Assembly: GCA_028695735.1 (NCBI GenBank)
Contig: JAQVIJ010000003.1
Location: forward strand, 186,001-250,000
Source of the DNA: Deltaproteobacteria bacterium
GTDB lineage: Bacteria; Desulfobacterota; Dissulfuribacteria; Dissulfuribacterales; DYLC01
Direction of reading: 5' to 3'
DNA: 64,000 bases
The first letter of the stretch is position 1. Each line of letters opens with the position of its first letter. This document shows positions 40,866-52,387 of the stretch, piece by piece. Below the pieces are notes generated by a model. It was not told where the DNA came from. It saw only the letters and a list, made by a program, of their open reading frames with translations, and ran no database searches. The translations under genes and the position numbers were made by a program.

Positions 40866-42608
40866 TTATCTCGCCTTTTCATGTGTTTCATAGTATTTGG
40901 CCTTGTCAGCATACATGCGTTCATCAGCTGTTTTTAGAACCTCTTCTGGAGCGACCTCATTCGAAGCGGCATAGCCCATACTCAACGATATATTTATTTC
41001 AGTACCATTCGACAGCAATAATTTTTCATTTTCACATACAGTTTTGATGCGTTCTGCGATGATTGTGGCCTGTTGACTATCGGTTTGTGGAAGCAGGACA
41101 CAAAATTCATCACCTCCCAAGCGGACAGGTATATCATCTGCCCTACATGTCTTTTTAATAAGTGTGGCTGTAGTTATGATAAGCTTGTCTCCTGCCTCAT
41201 GTCCATAGTTATCGTTGACTGGTTTTAGGCCGTTTAAGTCAATCATGATTACAGCGAATGGTGTTTTATATTTTGCAGCATTGATTTGTAATTCTTTTAT
41301 AATAAGCTCATGATATGAACGATTGTAAAGCCCTGTAAGGCCGTCTATATTGGCACGTTCTTCCAGTTGCATGCTCAAGAGTTTATTATTCAAATAACTA
41401 TTTAATACATCTATATATGTAGTAAGAATTGCTTGATAATCTGCTGGTTTGTTTATTGTCTCCAATATCAATATGCCGATCTGTTTGTTTATTGTCTCCA
41501 ATATCAATATGCCGATCTGTTTGTCTATTGTCTTATAAATCGGTATCTGTTCCCAGCTATATCGAGTATCAGGCATTTTATCTATATGTATGAAGATGCT
41601 TTGATGTTTGCGCAGAGGATGTTTTATGAATTCTTCTATAAAAGAATCCACTTGTTCCTGTGACATGTTGATGGCTATTGAGAGCCATGGTGCTCCTTTT
41701 TTTCTGATACCTTCTACCAATAGGATTGCTGAATTAGAATTTAGTAATCTAATGAGTGTTTTTAGAAAATTATATATTATATCTTCTGTTTTAATATTCT
41801 GTTGCATCTCTGTCATAATTTGAGATAGATGCATGAATATATCGCGCTGATGTTCTATGGTATTTTGCTGTTCCTTGATCTTTTCTATCAGTTTAATCTG
41901 TTTGGTGGTATCTTTGAATATAAGGATATAATTGTTACTATCTGGTGAAGCAATACATTCTTCTGTGATATATTTATCCTCTTTTTTATGCCCTATAATT
42001 TCTTTTTTAAGGTCTAATTTGGTATTAGATATAAAAGGACAGTTATCACATTGTCTTTGTTCTCCTATAATTTCGTAACATTTTTTTCTTTTTAAACGTT
42101 CATGGTCATCATTTCTGTTGGATGTATTGGTTTCTATTATGTTTAGATTATTATCAATAATAGCTATGCCATCTGAAAAGGCATGCCATAACAAATCGAG
42201 ATTGCGTTGTAACCGGATTATTTCAGTATCTCGTTTTTGTTTCAGAACCTTTTGGGCCTCTAATTCTTTTTTGAGCAGTATGAATTCCTGTAGAAGTTGT
42301 GCCTCCTTGGTGATGTCCCTGATGGTCAAAAAAAGCAGGGGGCCCACCGAATGCATGGTGATTTTTAGAGTCTGTTGCTCATGGGACCTGCTGGCGAATT
42401 TGATGGTGTGAGTGGCCCCATCTTGTATCTTGCCAGGTTCAACAGGGAGATGGCTGAGTATCTCCTTGAGGCGCTCCAGGGTTTCGGGATGTCTCAAGTC
42501 AAGGAGCCTTGTTGCCTGTTGATTTGAAAAGAAGATTTCGAGGCCATCCATGACAAGAATCGGAATCGAGACGGCATTCAGAATATCTTTTTCAGAATCG
42601 GTCAGCAT
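40866..42608 (-). CDS. Diguanylate cyclase with PAS and GAF-like sensor regions
   Basis: 580-residue cytoplasmic signalling protein with no membrane segment. An N-terminal PAS-like region (about 1-100), a coiled coil (QEFILLKKELEAQKVLKQKRDTEI), a second PAS with the cysteine pattern KCYEIIGEQRQCDNCPF, a GAF-like region (about 255-400) and a C-terminal GGDEF domain: DGLTGLYNRSYHEL, HEAGDKLI, and the active site RLGGDEFCVLLP. Five residues before it is RADD, an RxxD inhibitory c-di-GMP site, so it should be active and product-inhibited. The gene is AT-richer than its neighbours and contains a 36-bp tandem duplication. Confidence 0.9.
   Translation of the reverse strand: MLTDSEKDILNAVSIPILVMDGLEIFFSNQQATRLLDLRHPETLERLKEILSHLPVEPGKIQDGATHTIKFASRSHEQQTLKITMHSVGPLLFLTIRDITKEAQLLQEFILLKKELEAQKVLKQKRDTEIIRLQRNLDLLWHAFSDGIAIIDNNLNIIETNTSNRNDDHERLKRKKCYEIIGEQRQCDNCPFISNTKLDLKKEIIGHKKEDKYITEECIASPDSNNYILIFKDTTKQIKLIEKIKEQQNTIEHQRDIFMHLSQIMTEMQQNIKTEDIIYNFLKTLIRLLNSNSAILLVEGIRKKGAPWLSIAINMSQEQVDSFIEEFIKHPLRKHQSIFIHIDKMPDTRYSWEQIPIYKTIDKQIGILILETINKQIGILILETINKPADYQAILTTYIDVLNSYLNNKLLSMQLEERANIDGLTGLYNRSYHELIIKELQINAAKYKTPFAVIMIDLNGLKPVNDNYGHEAGDKLIITTATLIKKTCRADDIPVRLGGDEFCVLLPQTDSQQATIIAERIKTVCENEKLLLSNGTEINISLSMGYAASNEVAPEEVLKTADERMYADKAKYYETHEKAR
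41451..41522. repeat. 36-bp perfect tandem duplication inside the diguanylate cyclase gene
   Basis: Two exact 36-bp units at 41451-41486 and 41487-41522, with the first bases of an imperfect third unit after them. In the protein this is KQIGILILETIN twice, in frame, in the GAF-like region. Confidence 0.9.
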
Positions 42609-42740
42609 CGCATCACTCCACTGGTTTTTATTTGCATTTTCTGCTATGTTAAAAAACTATGAATTTTGATTTTTGTGCTTGATTTTAACATGTCCTGTGT
42701 TTTATAACAAAAAATAAAAAAACTGAAAGAGTGCAGGGTT

Positions 42741-44324
42741 ATGAAAAAAGAACAAACGTTGGCCATAGACCTTATTGATGCTATTTGTCTGGAAGAGTAC
42801 ATGCAGAAACAGCCTGAACTCCGCTCGATTTATGAGGATGTAAGGGCGTTGTATGCAGGCGAATGGCCTGGTTATGAGGCATGTGACCTGGCCTATCACA
42901 CATTTGAACATGTCCAGGATACAGCCCTGGCCGCCGCCCGTATGATGGCAGGCTGGAATCGCTATCATCCGGACAAAAAATTTCCGATTTCCTATTTCGT
43001 AATGGGTGTCATCGCAGCCCTGTTTCATGACTCCGGTTATCTGAAGGACAAGGGCGATCTGCAAGGCACGGGCGCCAAGCACACCTATATCCATGTGCAG
43101 CGGAGCGTCAAAATCCTTTCCGATTATCTGCAGGACAAGGAGTGGTCGGAGGGGGAAATCGAGGTGATCGCAGCCATGATTCAGGCCACGGAGTTTTATG
43201 GCACAGTGGAAGTGGAGCCTGTGCTCAAGGAGGACAATCTGTTGTTTTTCTTGACACAACTCCTGGTCACCGCAGATATCATGGCCCAGATCGCCGATGT
43301 CTTTTATTTAGAGAGGCTGCCACTCCTGTATGCCGAGTTTTTGGAGGCCTATGAGAGTGTGGGCAAGGATATTTTGAGGGAAAACGGTGTCAGGGTCTAT
43401 AATTCCATACATGAACTTTTCGATGCAACCAGCGATTTTATTGTCAATACTGTCATGCCCAAGCTGGATGAGATGGGGCACATGTATGATTATCTTTCTG
43501 TCTTTTTTGGTACTGAACGCAATCCATATCTGGAGATAGTGGTCACCAATCTGAACCGGATTCATGATAAACAGGTAGCGGCTGTTTCCATGCAGGACCG
43601 CATAGAGCTGAATGCGCAGGCAGCAGGTAAAGAAAAGATCCTTTGTCATCAGGCCATGGCAAAGGCATTGCCTGATATGTTGCAGCAGCTCAAGGTCAGA
43701 ACTACCGGCCATGTAGTCAACAACCTGCTGGTCAGACTGCATGATATGAACCAGGTGGATGCCACAATGCTTTATCTGGAGCGTATGCTGCCTGCTACGC
43801 TCATGGCGCAGCTCTCCAAAAACGACATGATATTTTTTCTGCGTATCGCCTTGTTGCTTCTGGACCCCAAACTCCATGCAAACGTTTTACAGGAGAGCCT
43901 GCGTATGATGTGCGAGCATCTGAGAGTGGAGTCAGCCTCGATACTCGTTGCCGATTGCGACAGGTCCGCTCTGAGGATCATTGTGCCAGTGGGGCCCAAG
44001 GAGGAAGAATTGTTGAACAAAGCTGTGCCATGGGACAAGGGTATGTCCGGATGGGTGTATCAGCACGGCCAGTGCGGTGTTGTAAATGACGCCAGTTATG
44101 ACAATCGGTTTTATGCCGAGATGGACAAAGATGCCGCCTACAGCACAAAATCCATTCTTGCCGTGCCGCTGATCATGGACGGAGTGATTGTGGGGGTGGT
44201 GGAACTCATCAACAAAAAAGGGCTGTTTGATCAGCGAGACATGGCCTGCGCCGCATGTTACTCACATCTGGTGGCGGCGTTTCTGGATACGCTTTTCTGG
44301 CTTTGCAAGGATGCCCTGCATTGA
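42741..44324 (+). CDS. HD-domain phosphohydrolase-like protein with C-terminal GAF domain
   Basis: 527 residues. The N-terminal 260 residues carry an HD-type domain: HTFEHVQDTALAAARMM, then ALFHDSGYLKDKGDLQG (the HD pair), HVQRSVKILSDYL, and ITADIMAQIAD-like VTADIMAQIADVFY, fitting cyclic-nucleotide phosphodiesterase folds. The last 160 residues are a GAF domain (ESLRMMCEHLRVESASILV, GMSGWVYQHGQCGVVND, KSILAVPLIMDGVIVGVVEL). It is not the HD-GYP type. Divergent from the GGDEF gene across 132 bp, so the two may be opposed elements of nucleotide signalling. Confidence 0.82.
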   Translation: MKKEQTLAIDLIDAICLEEYMQKQPELRSIYEDVRALYAGEWPGYEACDLAYHTFEHVQDTALAAARMMAGWNRYHPDKKFPISYFVMGVIAALFHDSGYLKDKGDLQGTGAKHTYIHVQRSVKILSDYLQDKEWSEGEIEVIAAMIQATEFYGTVEVEPVLKEDNLLFFLTQLLVTADIMAQIADVFYLERLPLLYAEFLEAYESVGKDILRENGVRVYNSIHELFDATSDFIVNTVMPKLDEMGHMYDYLSVFFGTERNPYLEIVVTNLNRIHDKQVAAVSMQDRIELNAQAAGKEKILCHQAMAKALPDMLQQLKVRTTGHVVNNLLVRLHDMNQVDATMLYLERMLPATLMAQLSKNDMIFFLRIALLLLDPKLHANVLQESLRMMCEHLRVESASILVADCDRSALRIIVPVGPKEEELLNKAVPWDKGMSGWVYQHGQCGVVNDASYDNRFYAEMDKDAAYSTKSILAVPLIMDGVIVGVVELINKKGLFDQRDMACAACYSHLVAAFLDTLFWLCKDALH

Positions 44325-44390
44325 CCGTTTTTTTCGCGGTGTCTCATGGGATGCCTTTAAAAAAGCAGGATATCTCCCGGTCTTAACCCC

Positions 44391-45818
44391 ATGCCCAATG
44401 CCTTTGTAGTCGCAGGCACTCAAAGCGGGGTGGGCAAGACTACGCTTACATTGGGTCTGCTTGCCGCCTTTACAAGAAGGGGATTGCGGGTCTCCTCCTG
44501 CAAGATCGGGCCGGATTTCATAGACCCCGGCCATCATGCAAACATCACAGGCCGGGCGTCCCCCAACCTGGACGGCTGGATGTTGTCCCCCGAAATGAAT
44601 CGGTTAGTTTTTACGAAACAGGCCATGGACAGCGACCTTGTTGTGATAGAAGGGGCGATGGGGCTCTTTGACGGCGCTGGTTCCGCATGCGAGGGTTCCA
44701 CCGCCCAAATGGCCAAGTGGCTTTCTCTGCCTGTGCTTCTGGTGGTAAATGCCCGTGGTCTGGCTCAAAGCGCTGCTGCCATCGTGCAGGGTTTTTGCGG
44801 ATTCGACCCAGGACTTCATGTAAAATGGGTGGTCTTTAATGGTATCGGAAGCGCAAATCACCTGCGGATCCTTCAGGATTCCCTGACATGTCTGCCGCAA
44901 GTCACCTGTCTTGGCGGTGTGTCGAAGAAAGAGGACATATCTTTGCCACAGCGCCATCTGGGCCTGGTTACTGCGGGTGACACCTCTCTGAATGCGCAGC
45001 AGATTCAGAGTCTGGCGCAGCTCACCGAAAAATCTTTGAACCTCGACCTGCTGTTGCGTGATATTCCAACTGTCTCTTGCGGGGATTTACTGTCCGGCAC
45101 GGCGGTTTTTGGGTCTCGAGGGCGTAATGGCGGTGTTACCATCGCAGTTGCAAAGGACAATGCCTTTTGTTTTTATTATCAGGAGAATCTGGAACTGCTG
45201 CAGAACGCAGGGGCGGAACTGGTCTTTTTTTCTCCGCTCAAAGACGAGCGGTTGCCTGATAACACCTGTGGAATTTATATAGGCGGCGGCTATCCTGAGC
45301 TTCATGCCGCTGAATTGGAAGGCAATGCCGCCATAAAGACGGATATCTACAATGCCTTCAATGCTGGAATGCCCATCTATGCCGAGTGTGGCGGTTTCAT
45401 GTATCTCTGCAAGGCCATCGAATCAGACGGTGTCGCAAGGGAGATGGTGGGGGTGTATCCCTTTTGCACCCGCATGATGCATCGTTTTGAAAGCCTGGGT
45501 TATCGCGAGGTGACCCTCAAGGCCGATTGCCTGTTGGGCAAGGCGGAATCGCGCATTCGCGGGCATGAGTTTCACTATTCCAGGATTGAGCCGGAAGGCG
45601 TGCAAAAGGCGGTTTCCGAGTGTGGGATGGCACAGATGTATGAGGTCGGCAATGCCCGTATGCAATACCTCGGTAACGAGGGTTTTTGTATAAAAAACAC
45701 CCTGGGAAGCTATATCCATCTGCATTTTGCCAGCAATCTTAAAGCGGCCGAGTCCTTTGTGCAGGCATGTAAACGTTTTGCGGACAGGGCTGGGGGTTGG
45801 AAAGGAGCTGTTATATGA
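44391..45818 (+). CDS. cbiA: Cobyrinic acid a,c-diamide synthase
   Basis: Glutamine/ATP-dependent amidation of the a and c carboxylates of cobyrinic acid (or hydrogenobyrinic acid). P-loop VAGTQSGVGKTTLTLGLLAA, KIGPDFIDPGHH, VIEGAMGLFDG, and a C-terminal amidotransferase domain with the nucleophile in PIYAECGGFMYLCKAI and a late SYIHLHFASN. 475 residues fits. It precedes cbiC with a four-base ATGA overlap. Confidence 0.95.
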   Translation: MPNAFVVAGTQSGVGKTTLTLGLLAAFTRRGLRVSSCKIGPDFIDPGHHANITGRASPNLDGWMLSPEMNRLVFTKQAMDSDLVVIEGAMGLFDGAGSACEGSTAQMAKWLSLPVLLVVNARGLAQSAAAIVQGFCGFDPGLHVKWVVFNGIGSANHLRILQDSLTCLPQVTCLGGVSKKEDISLPQRHLGLVTAGDTSLNAQQIQSLAQLTEKSLNLDLLLRDIPTVSCGDLLSGTAVFGSRGRNGGVTIAVAKDNAFCFYYQENLELLQNAGAELVFFSPLKDERLPDNTCGIYIGGGYPELHAAELEGNAAIKTDIYNAFNAGMPIYAECGGFMYLCKAIESDGVAREMVGVYPFCTRMMHRFESLGYREVTLKADCLLGKAESRIRGHEFHYSRIEPEGVQKAVSECGMAQMYEVGNARMQYLGNEGFCIKNTLGSYIHLHFASNLKAAESFVQACKRFADRAGGWKGAVI

Positions 45819-46453
45819 CGTTGCTGCCCGAGCATATCGAGCAAAGGAGTTTTGAGATAATAGATGGTCTGGTATGGGAACACAGCTATCCCTCTAGTGA
45901 GTGGGCCATCGTGCGCCGCATGATTCATGCAGCAGGGGATGTGGAGTTTGCCAGGACCACCCGTTTTCACAAAGATGCAGTGCAAAGAGGGATAAATGCC
46001 TTGAAAAACGGCTGTTATGTCATTACAGATACTCACATGCTCTTGGCTGGCATCACCACAGGAAGGCTTCAAAGATTGAACGCCAAGGCCGTCTGCTACA
46101 TATCAGATGAGGATGTGAGGCTGAAGGCAAAGGCCCATGGCATCACCAGGGCCATGGCTGCCGTGGACAAGGCCCTGCCCATTTTAAACGGCTCCATCGT
46201 GGCCATAGGCAATGCCCCCACCGCCTTGATCAGGCTCATGGAGCATGTGGATAGCGGTCTGGCAACCCCTGCATTGGTCATAGGCCTGCCAGTGGGGTTT
46301 GTCAATTGTGCAGAGTCCAAGGAGATGCTGGCCTCAAAGTCATATCCCTTTATCACATCCCTGGGGCCCAAGGGTGGCTCGGGTCTGGCCGCCAGTGTGG
46401 TGAATGCACTGGCTATAATGGCGCTGCAAGATGAGTCTTTTGTCAATGAATAA
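45815..46453 (+). CDS. cbiC: Precorrin-8X / cobalt-precorrin-8 methylmutase
   Basis: Moves the C-11 methyl to C-12, giving (hydrogeno)cobyrinic acid, the substrate of the neighbouring CbiA. The catalytic histidine region is VRRMIHAAGDVEFA; GCYVITDTHMLLAGI, GIVAIGNAPTALIRL-like GSIVAIGNAPTALIRLME and VIGLPVGFVNCAESKEML are diagnostic. ATG 45815 after GGAAAGGAG is preferred to a GTG-type start at 45797. 212 residues. Confidence 0.94.
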   Translation: MTLLPEHIEQRSFEIIDGLVWEHSYPSSEWAIVRRMIHAAGDVEFARTTRFHKDAVQRGINALKNGCYVITDTHMLLAGITTGRLQRLNAKAVCYISDEDVRLKAKAHGITRAMAAVDKALPILNGSIVAIGNAPTALIRLMEHVDSGLATPALVIGLPVGFVNCAESKEMLASKSYPFITSLGPKGGSGLAASVVNALAIMALQDESFVNE

Positions 46454-47497
46454 AAAAATGGATTTCGCAGGTTGTGGAGCCTTAAATCTCGACATTATAT
46501 ATGAGCTTCAGGTTGCGGATTTTTCGAAGGTTTTAGGCTTTGAGCTTCAGCCTGGGCATGAGGTGGTGCTGCCCAATGAAAGGCTTTCACTCATTTTGCA
46601 GCGCCTTTCAAAACACGGCCGCATGCTCGCCAAAAGCGGAGGCGGTTCTGCCGCCAATACCATCTGCATCCTGTCTGCCTTGGGCCATGAGACCCTGTTT
46701 TTGGGAGTAGCCGGAGCGAATGAGGCGGGGGATGAGGTCCTGGCCTCCATGAAGGGTGTAAATACCGCCCTGGTGCAACGAGTTGGCGAGAATCAGGTGT
46801 GTCTTGTGCTCTTAAGCCCAGGAAGTAGGGACAGGGGGCTTTGTGTGTTTTCCGCCTGCAATGCCCTTTCTTCCCTGCCCGAAACCTGGCCGAATGCCCT
46901 GGTAAATGTGCGCTCTCTGCACCTGTCTTCCTTTTCTGATGTGAGCCAAATATGGTTACAGGAGGCACTTGTCCAGGGTCTTACCAGTCAGCAGCTTTTA
47001 AGTTTAGACCCAGGTGAGATATACGCCTCCTTGGGCATCGAGGGGCTTTTAAGGCTTTTGCGGCGCACCAATTTGTTGTTTATCACAGGCCATGAGGTGA
47101 GTCTTCTGACTGGTAAACCCGTGGAGGAGGGTGTAAAAAGGCTTTTGGCCATGCTTTTTGCGCATAAGCCAGATTTTCACATCTTTGAGGAGGCAGAAGG
47201 GGCCGTGATAGTGGTAAAACAGGGCAAACATGGGGCCACTGCCTTTGGGGCCAATGGCCTTGTGTTGCATGTGCATGCCTGTGAGGTGGCGCAAGTAGTG
47301 GACACCACCGGTGCAGGGGATGCCTTTAATGCAGGGTTTCTCCATGCCATGATGCAAGGCAAATCCCTTGAGGTCTGTATGAAGCAAGGGCATCAAGTGG
47401 CGGCCCTATCCCTTTCGGACTTTGGCAGGAACTGGCTGAATGTCCTTACAGCTTCAAATGGGGTTTTTCAACATCTAAAGGAGATTGGGCCGCTGGT

Positions 47498-47501
<4 letters not shown>
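46446..47501 (+). CDS. PfkB-family sugar/nucleoside kinase
   Basis: Ribokinase-like fold. GGGSAANTICILSALGHETLF and the C-terminal signature VVDTTGAGDAFNAGFLHAM, which contains the catalytic Asp and anion hole, are both intact. The substrate (ribose, adenosine, fructose or other) cannot be assigned. About 351 residues; ATG 46431 and ATG 46458 are alternative starts, all in the overlap with or just after cbiC. It ends with a four-base overlap with the sigma-54 activator. Confidence 0.88.
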
Positions 47502-49647
<2,146 letters not shown>

Positions 49648-49778
49648 TGCCTTTCATGCAAGAGACATTTTTGTTCAACGATTACATGGCATTACAAAAA
49701 TGTAAGTTTTTTGTGGATGCAGCAAGGTCTTACAGATATTTCTTCTGTTAAATCAATATATTACCATCAGCGTTGTCA

Positions 49779-49794
49779 TGGTATGTAATTTGCT
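49779..49794 (+). promoter_or_regulatory. Predicted sigma-54 promoter of amt
   Basis: TGGTATGTAATTTGCT has the GG (-24) and GC (-12) dinucleotides exactly 10 bp apart, the RpoN requirement, 65 bp before amt. It overlaps an inverted repeat (TTACCAT ... ATGGTAT at about 49761-49785). The sigma-54 activator two genes upstream is a natural candidate regulator. Confidence 0.6.
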
Positions 49795-49858
49795 TTTCTG
49801 TTCAAGATGCTTTGTAAACATACAACGCATGAATTTTTGAACAGAAAAGAGTGACCCA

Positions 49859-51088
49859 ATGACACAGATTCAGGCAGGTGATACGGCTTTTATGTTGGTG
49901 GCTGCGGCCTTGGTGCTTTTGATGGTGCCTGGGCTCGCCCTTTTTTATGGTGGAATGGTGAGAAGTAAAAATGTGCTTGGCACCATTATGCAGAGTTTCA
50001 TTCTCATTTCTGTCGTGGGTCTTGAATGGGTTTACCTGGGTTACTCCATGTCTTTTGGTCCGGACCTCAATGGAGTTACAGGCAGTCTTGCCTGGTTGGG
50101 TTTGAGCGGTGTGGGAGCGGCGCCAAATCCTGATTATGCCCCAACCATTCCCCAATCTGTATTTATGATATATCAGTGCATGTTCGCCATCATCACGCCG
50201 GCCTTGATCTCCGGTGCATTTGCCGAGCGCATGCGTTTTGCCCCGTTTTTGGTCTTCAGCCTGTTGTGGGCCGTTCTGGTCTATAATCCGGTCTGCCATT
50301 GGGTTTGGGGAAACGGTGGTTGGCTGAAGGCCATGGGCGTGCTGGATTTTGCAGGCGGTTTGGTGGTGCATTTGAGTTCAGGTGCGGCTGCCTTAGCCGT
50401 AATTCTCGTCATAGGAAGGCGCAAGGGCTATGGAAGGCAGGAGATGCTGCCTCATAACCTGCCCATGACCCTCATGGGAACCGGTCTTTTGTGGTTCGGG
50501 TGGTTCGGCTTCAATGCAGGAAGCGCCCTTGCTGCAGATGGCATAGCCGCGAACGCCTTTGTCTCTACACACCTGGCCGGTATGGCAGGCATGGCCATGT
50601 GGGTCCTGGCGGAGTGGATGCACAGGAGAAAGCCCACCACACTGGGAGCTGCCTCCGGAGCAGTGGCTGGGCTTGCCACAGTGACTCCTGCAGCAGGTTT
50701 TGTCGGGCCTAATGCGGCGGTGTTTATAGGCCTTCTGGCCGGTATGGCCTGTTATTGGGCTGTGGCGCTGAAACCACGCATAGGCTATGACGACAGCCTG
50801 GATGTAGTGGGCATACATGGTTTGAGCGGGGTTGTTGGAACCCTGTGTCTTGGCATGTTTGCGTCGAAGATGGTGAATCCAGCTGGTGCAGACGGTCTTT
50901 TTGCAGGCAATTCAAAATTTTTTATGATTCAACTTACAGGGGTGGTGGCTGTGTTGGTTTATGCCTTTGGGGTCACCTTTGTGCTGGCCAAGGCCATAGA
51001 TGTCATGATGGGGCTCAGGGTGTCCGAGGCAGCCGAGGTGGATGGTCTGGACCTCAGCGAGCATAGCGAGACGGCCTACAGCCATTAG
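49859..51088 (+). CDS. amt: Ammonium transporter Amt
   Basis: 409-residue, eleven-segment membrane channel for ammonium. Seen: DTAFMLVAAALVLLMVPGLAL FYGGMVR near the start, the GAFAERMRF loop, FAGGLVVHLSSGAAAL (first pore His), and DVVGIHGLSGVVGTL (second pore His). The C-terminal tail ends EAAEVDGLDLSEHSETAY, the region that meets P-II. It is paired with glnB 211 bp upstream. A MITE-like repeat begins 10 bp after the stop. Confidence 0.96.
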   Translation: MTQIQAGDTAFMLVAAALVLLMVPGLALFYGGMVRSKNVLGTIMQSFILISVVGLEWVYLGYSMSFGPDLNGVTGSLAWLGLSGVGAAPNPDYAPTIPQSVFMIYQCMFAIITPALISGAFAERMRFAPFLVFSLLWAVLVYNPVCHWVWGNGGWLKAMGVLDFAGGLVVHLSSGAAALAVILVIGRRKGYGRQEMLPHNLPMTLMGTGLLWFGWFGFNAGSALAADGIAANAFVSTHLAGMAGMAMWVLAEWMHRRKPTTLGAASGAVAGLATVTPAAGFVGPNAAVFIGLLAGMACYWAVALKPRIGYDDSLDVVGIHGLSGVVGTLCLGMFASKMVNPAGADGLFAGNSKFFMIQLTGVVAVLVYAFGVTFVLAKAIDVMMGLRVSEAAEVDGLDLSEHSETAYSH

Positions 51089-51097
51089 AAGATCAAC

Positions 51098-51273
51098 GGG
51101 AGCCTCGAAAAATCGCCCTTTTGCTCACAACTGCGTAATGCTCACATAGCTGTCTGTGCGCAACGCACAGGCAGGTATGGAGTAGGGGCGTATTTCATCA
51201 ATACGCCCCTAATGCTTTTTCGTCTTCATTGCGCCTTGTTCTCGAACGAACATTCTAATTTTTCAAGGCCCCC
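51098..51273. repeat. MITE-like repeat with nested palindrome (copy D)
   Basis: Ends GGGAGCCTCGAAAAATCG and CTAATTTTTCAAGGCCCCC are imperfect inverted repeats. The middle has ACAACTGCG, ACGCACAGGCAGGTATG and, at 51182-51212, a GTAGGGGCG-type palindrome like those at 29.5 kb, probably inserted into this copy. Confidence 0.85.
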
Positions 51274-51506
51274 TGACATCATCTTTCCGTTAAGGGATGT
51301 TTCAAATTTTGTGGCCTCCCTTAGATTTTACTGAATAGCTCTATTCGCTCTTTCGGCCATCTTTATCACTCATGCCATGCTGTCAAGATAATTGCAATAA
51401 TATTTCTTGTAATTCATCTGTCTGTCATTTACACCTGATTATAATACCTTCAATGGGCAAAAGCCCTCTGCGATAACCTCATACCCTCAAAGTCTGTGAT
51501 TATGAT

Positions 51507-51680
51507 AGGCGCATATTGCGCCTTAATTTAAGGCCATTTTTATGGCCAATCACTCGTTCTGTACTGCAATACCCCTATTTTTTCAAAAAAATTGCCTGTT
51601 TTGATTTGAAACACCTGAATAAATCAGGTGTTAATGCACAGAGAAGAGGCAATCAAATTTGCGCAAATTGCGCTGTCATT
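51507..51680. other. Cluster of small perfect hairpins in a gene-free stretch
   Basis: Within 175 bp: AGGCGCA-TAT-TGCGCCT (51507-51523), CCTTAATTTAAGG, GGCCAT-TTTT-ATGGCC (51532-51547), ACACCTGA-ATAAA-TCAGGTGT (51611-51631) and GCGCAAATTGCGC, plus AATTGCCT/AGGCAATC arms enclosing the fourth. The region from 51274 to 51987 is AT-rich and holds no gene I can support. The hairpin series could be a structured RNA or a terminator/operator cluster. Confidence 0.4.
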
Positions 51681-51987
51681 GTCTTTAATATTGGCTCAAA
51701 ATTAGCCCATAAATTTATAAATATTGGACTTTATAAAGCTATAGATATCTTGATTGCTATTGTTATATAAAACCTAACAATTTGATTTTATAGATAAAAA
51801 TACCATAAGTAATGCCTGTTGACAATACAAAAAACTGAATTGGCATTCAGATTGCAGTATCTATTTGCAACAGGACAGGCAACGAATCGAAAAGGCAGGA
51901 GTGGTAACGCACGGAAACAATTATGCTGTTCTGGCAGTTATTACAATCGGGTTTTAATAATTTTATTGCAGCAGGTTAATATTTTAA

Positions 51988-52064
51988 GGGGTCTTGAAAG
52001 ATTAGAATTTTCGCCGAAGAGCAACGCAGTTATCGGGCGAAAGGGCAATTTTGCAAGGCGCCCT
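51988..52064. repeat. Short inverted MITE-like repeat (copy F)
   Basis: A 77-bp minimal copy in reverse orientation: ends GGGGTCTTGAAAGATTAG and CAATTTTGCAAGGCGCCC, core CGCAGTTATCGGGCGAAAGGG, the complement of the core of copies B, C and E. It lacks the central palindrome. It lies 21 bp before the small membrane protein gene. Confidence 0.85.
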
Positions 52065-52085
52065 TTATAAGAAAGGAGAAAGGCC

Positions 52086-52322
52086 ATGAGTACTCTCACC
52101 CTCACAAGAAAATATATAGGCAGATTGTCAAACATGAGTTCAAAGCCAGTTTCCGGAACAACATCCAGAGAGCATGGAGTTACATCCATCAGTGAAATCT
52201 GTTTGATGTGTTTCACCTTTGTCCTGTTTTTGGCCATGGGTCCCTTTTCTGCCATAGCAGTGGTACCAAGCCTCATGTCCTTGGCTCCATCGGAAGATAT
52301 GCAGGAACCCCAGCATATGTAG
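52086..52322 (+). CDS. Small putative membrane protein upstream of the NrfD gene
   Basis: 78 residues, ATG preceded by AAAGGAGAAAGG. A single hydrophobic stretch (EICLMCFTFVLFLAMGPFSAI) at residues 37-57 suggests one membrane span; the N-terminal 35 residues are Ser/Thr-rich and the C-terminus ends EDMQEPQHM. No family recognised. It lies 65 bp before the NrfD gene on the same strand and might be a subunit, or a chance open frame with a good ribosome site. Confidence 0.45.
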   Translation: MSTLTLTRKYIGRLSNMSSKPVSGTTSREHGVTSISEICLMCFTFVLFLAMGPFSAIAVVPSLMSLAPSEDMQEPQHM

Positions 52323-52387
52323 TCGATTATAAGGCTGATTTGACCATAACGGTCTGAATTTTAATTCACTCTTAAAGGAGGTTTGTC

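Noticed and set aside
41451-41560. Repeated units considered as a CRISPR array
   Set aside because: The two units are directly adjacent without spacers, in frame in a protein gene. No CRISPR-like array was found anywhere in the window.
51516-51770. 84-codon open frame in the AT-rich stretch
   Set aside because: No ribosome site, composition follows the local AT bias, and it crosses the hairpin cluster.
51870-51980. Possible c-di-GMP (GEMM-type) riboswitch before the NrfD operon (GGCAACG ... AACGCACGG)
   Set aside because: Only scattered bases resemble the consensus; the paired helices and receptor motif could not be drawn.
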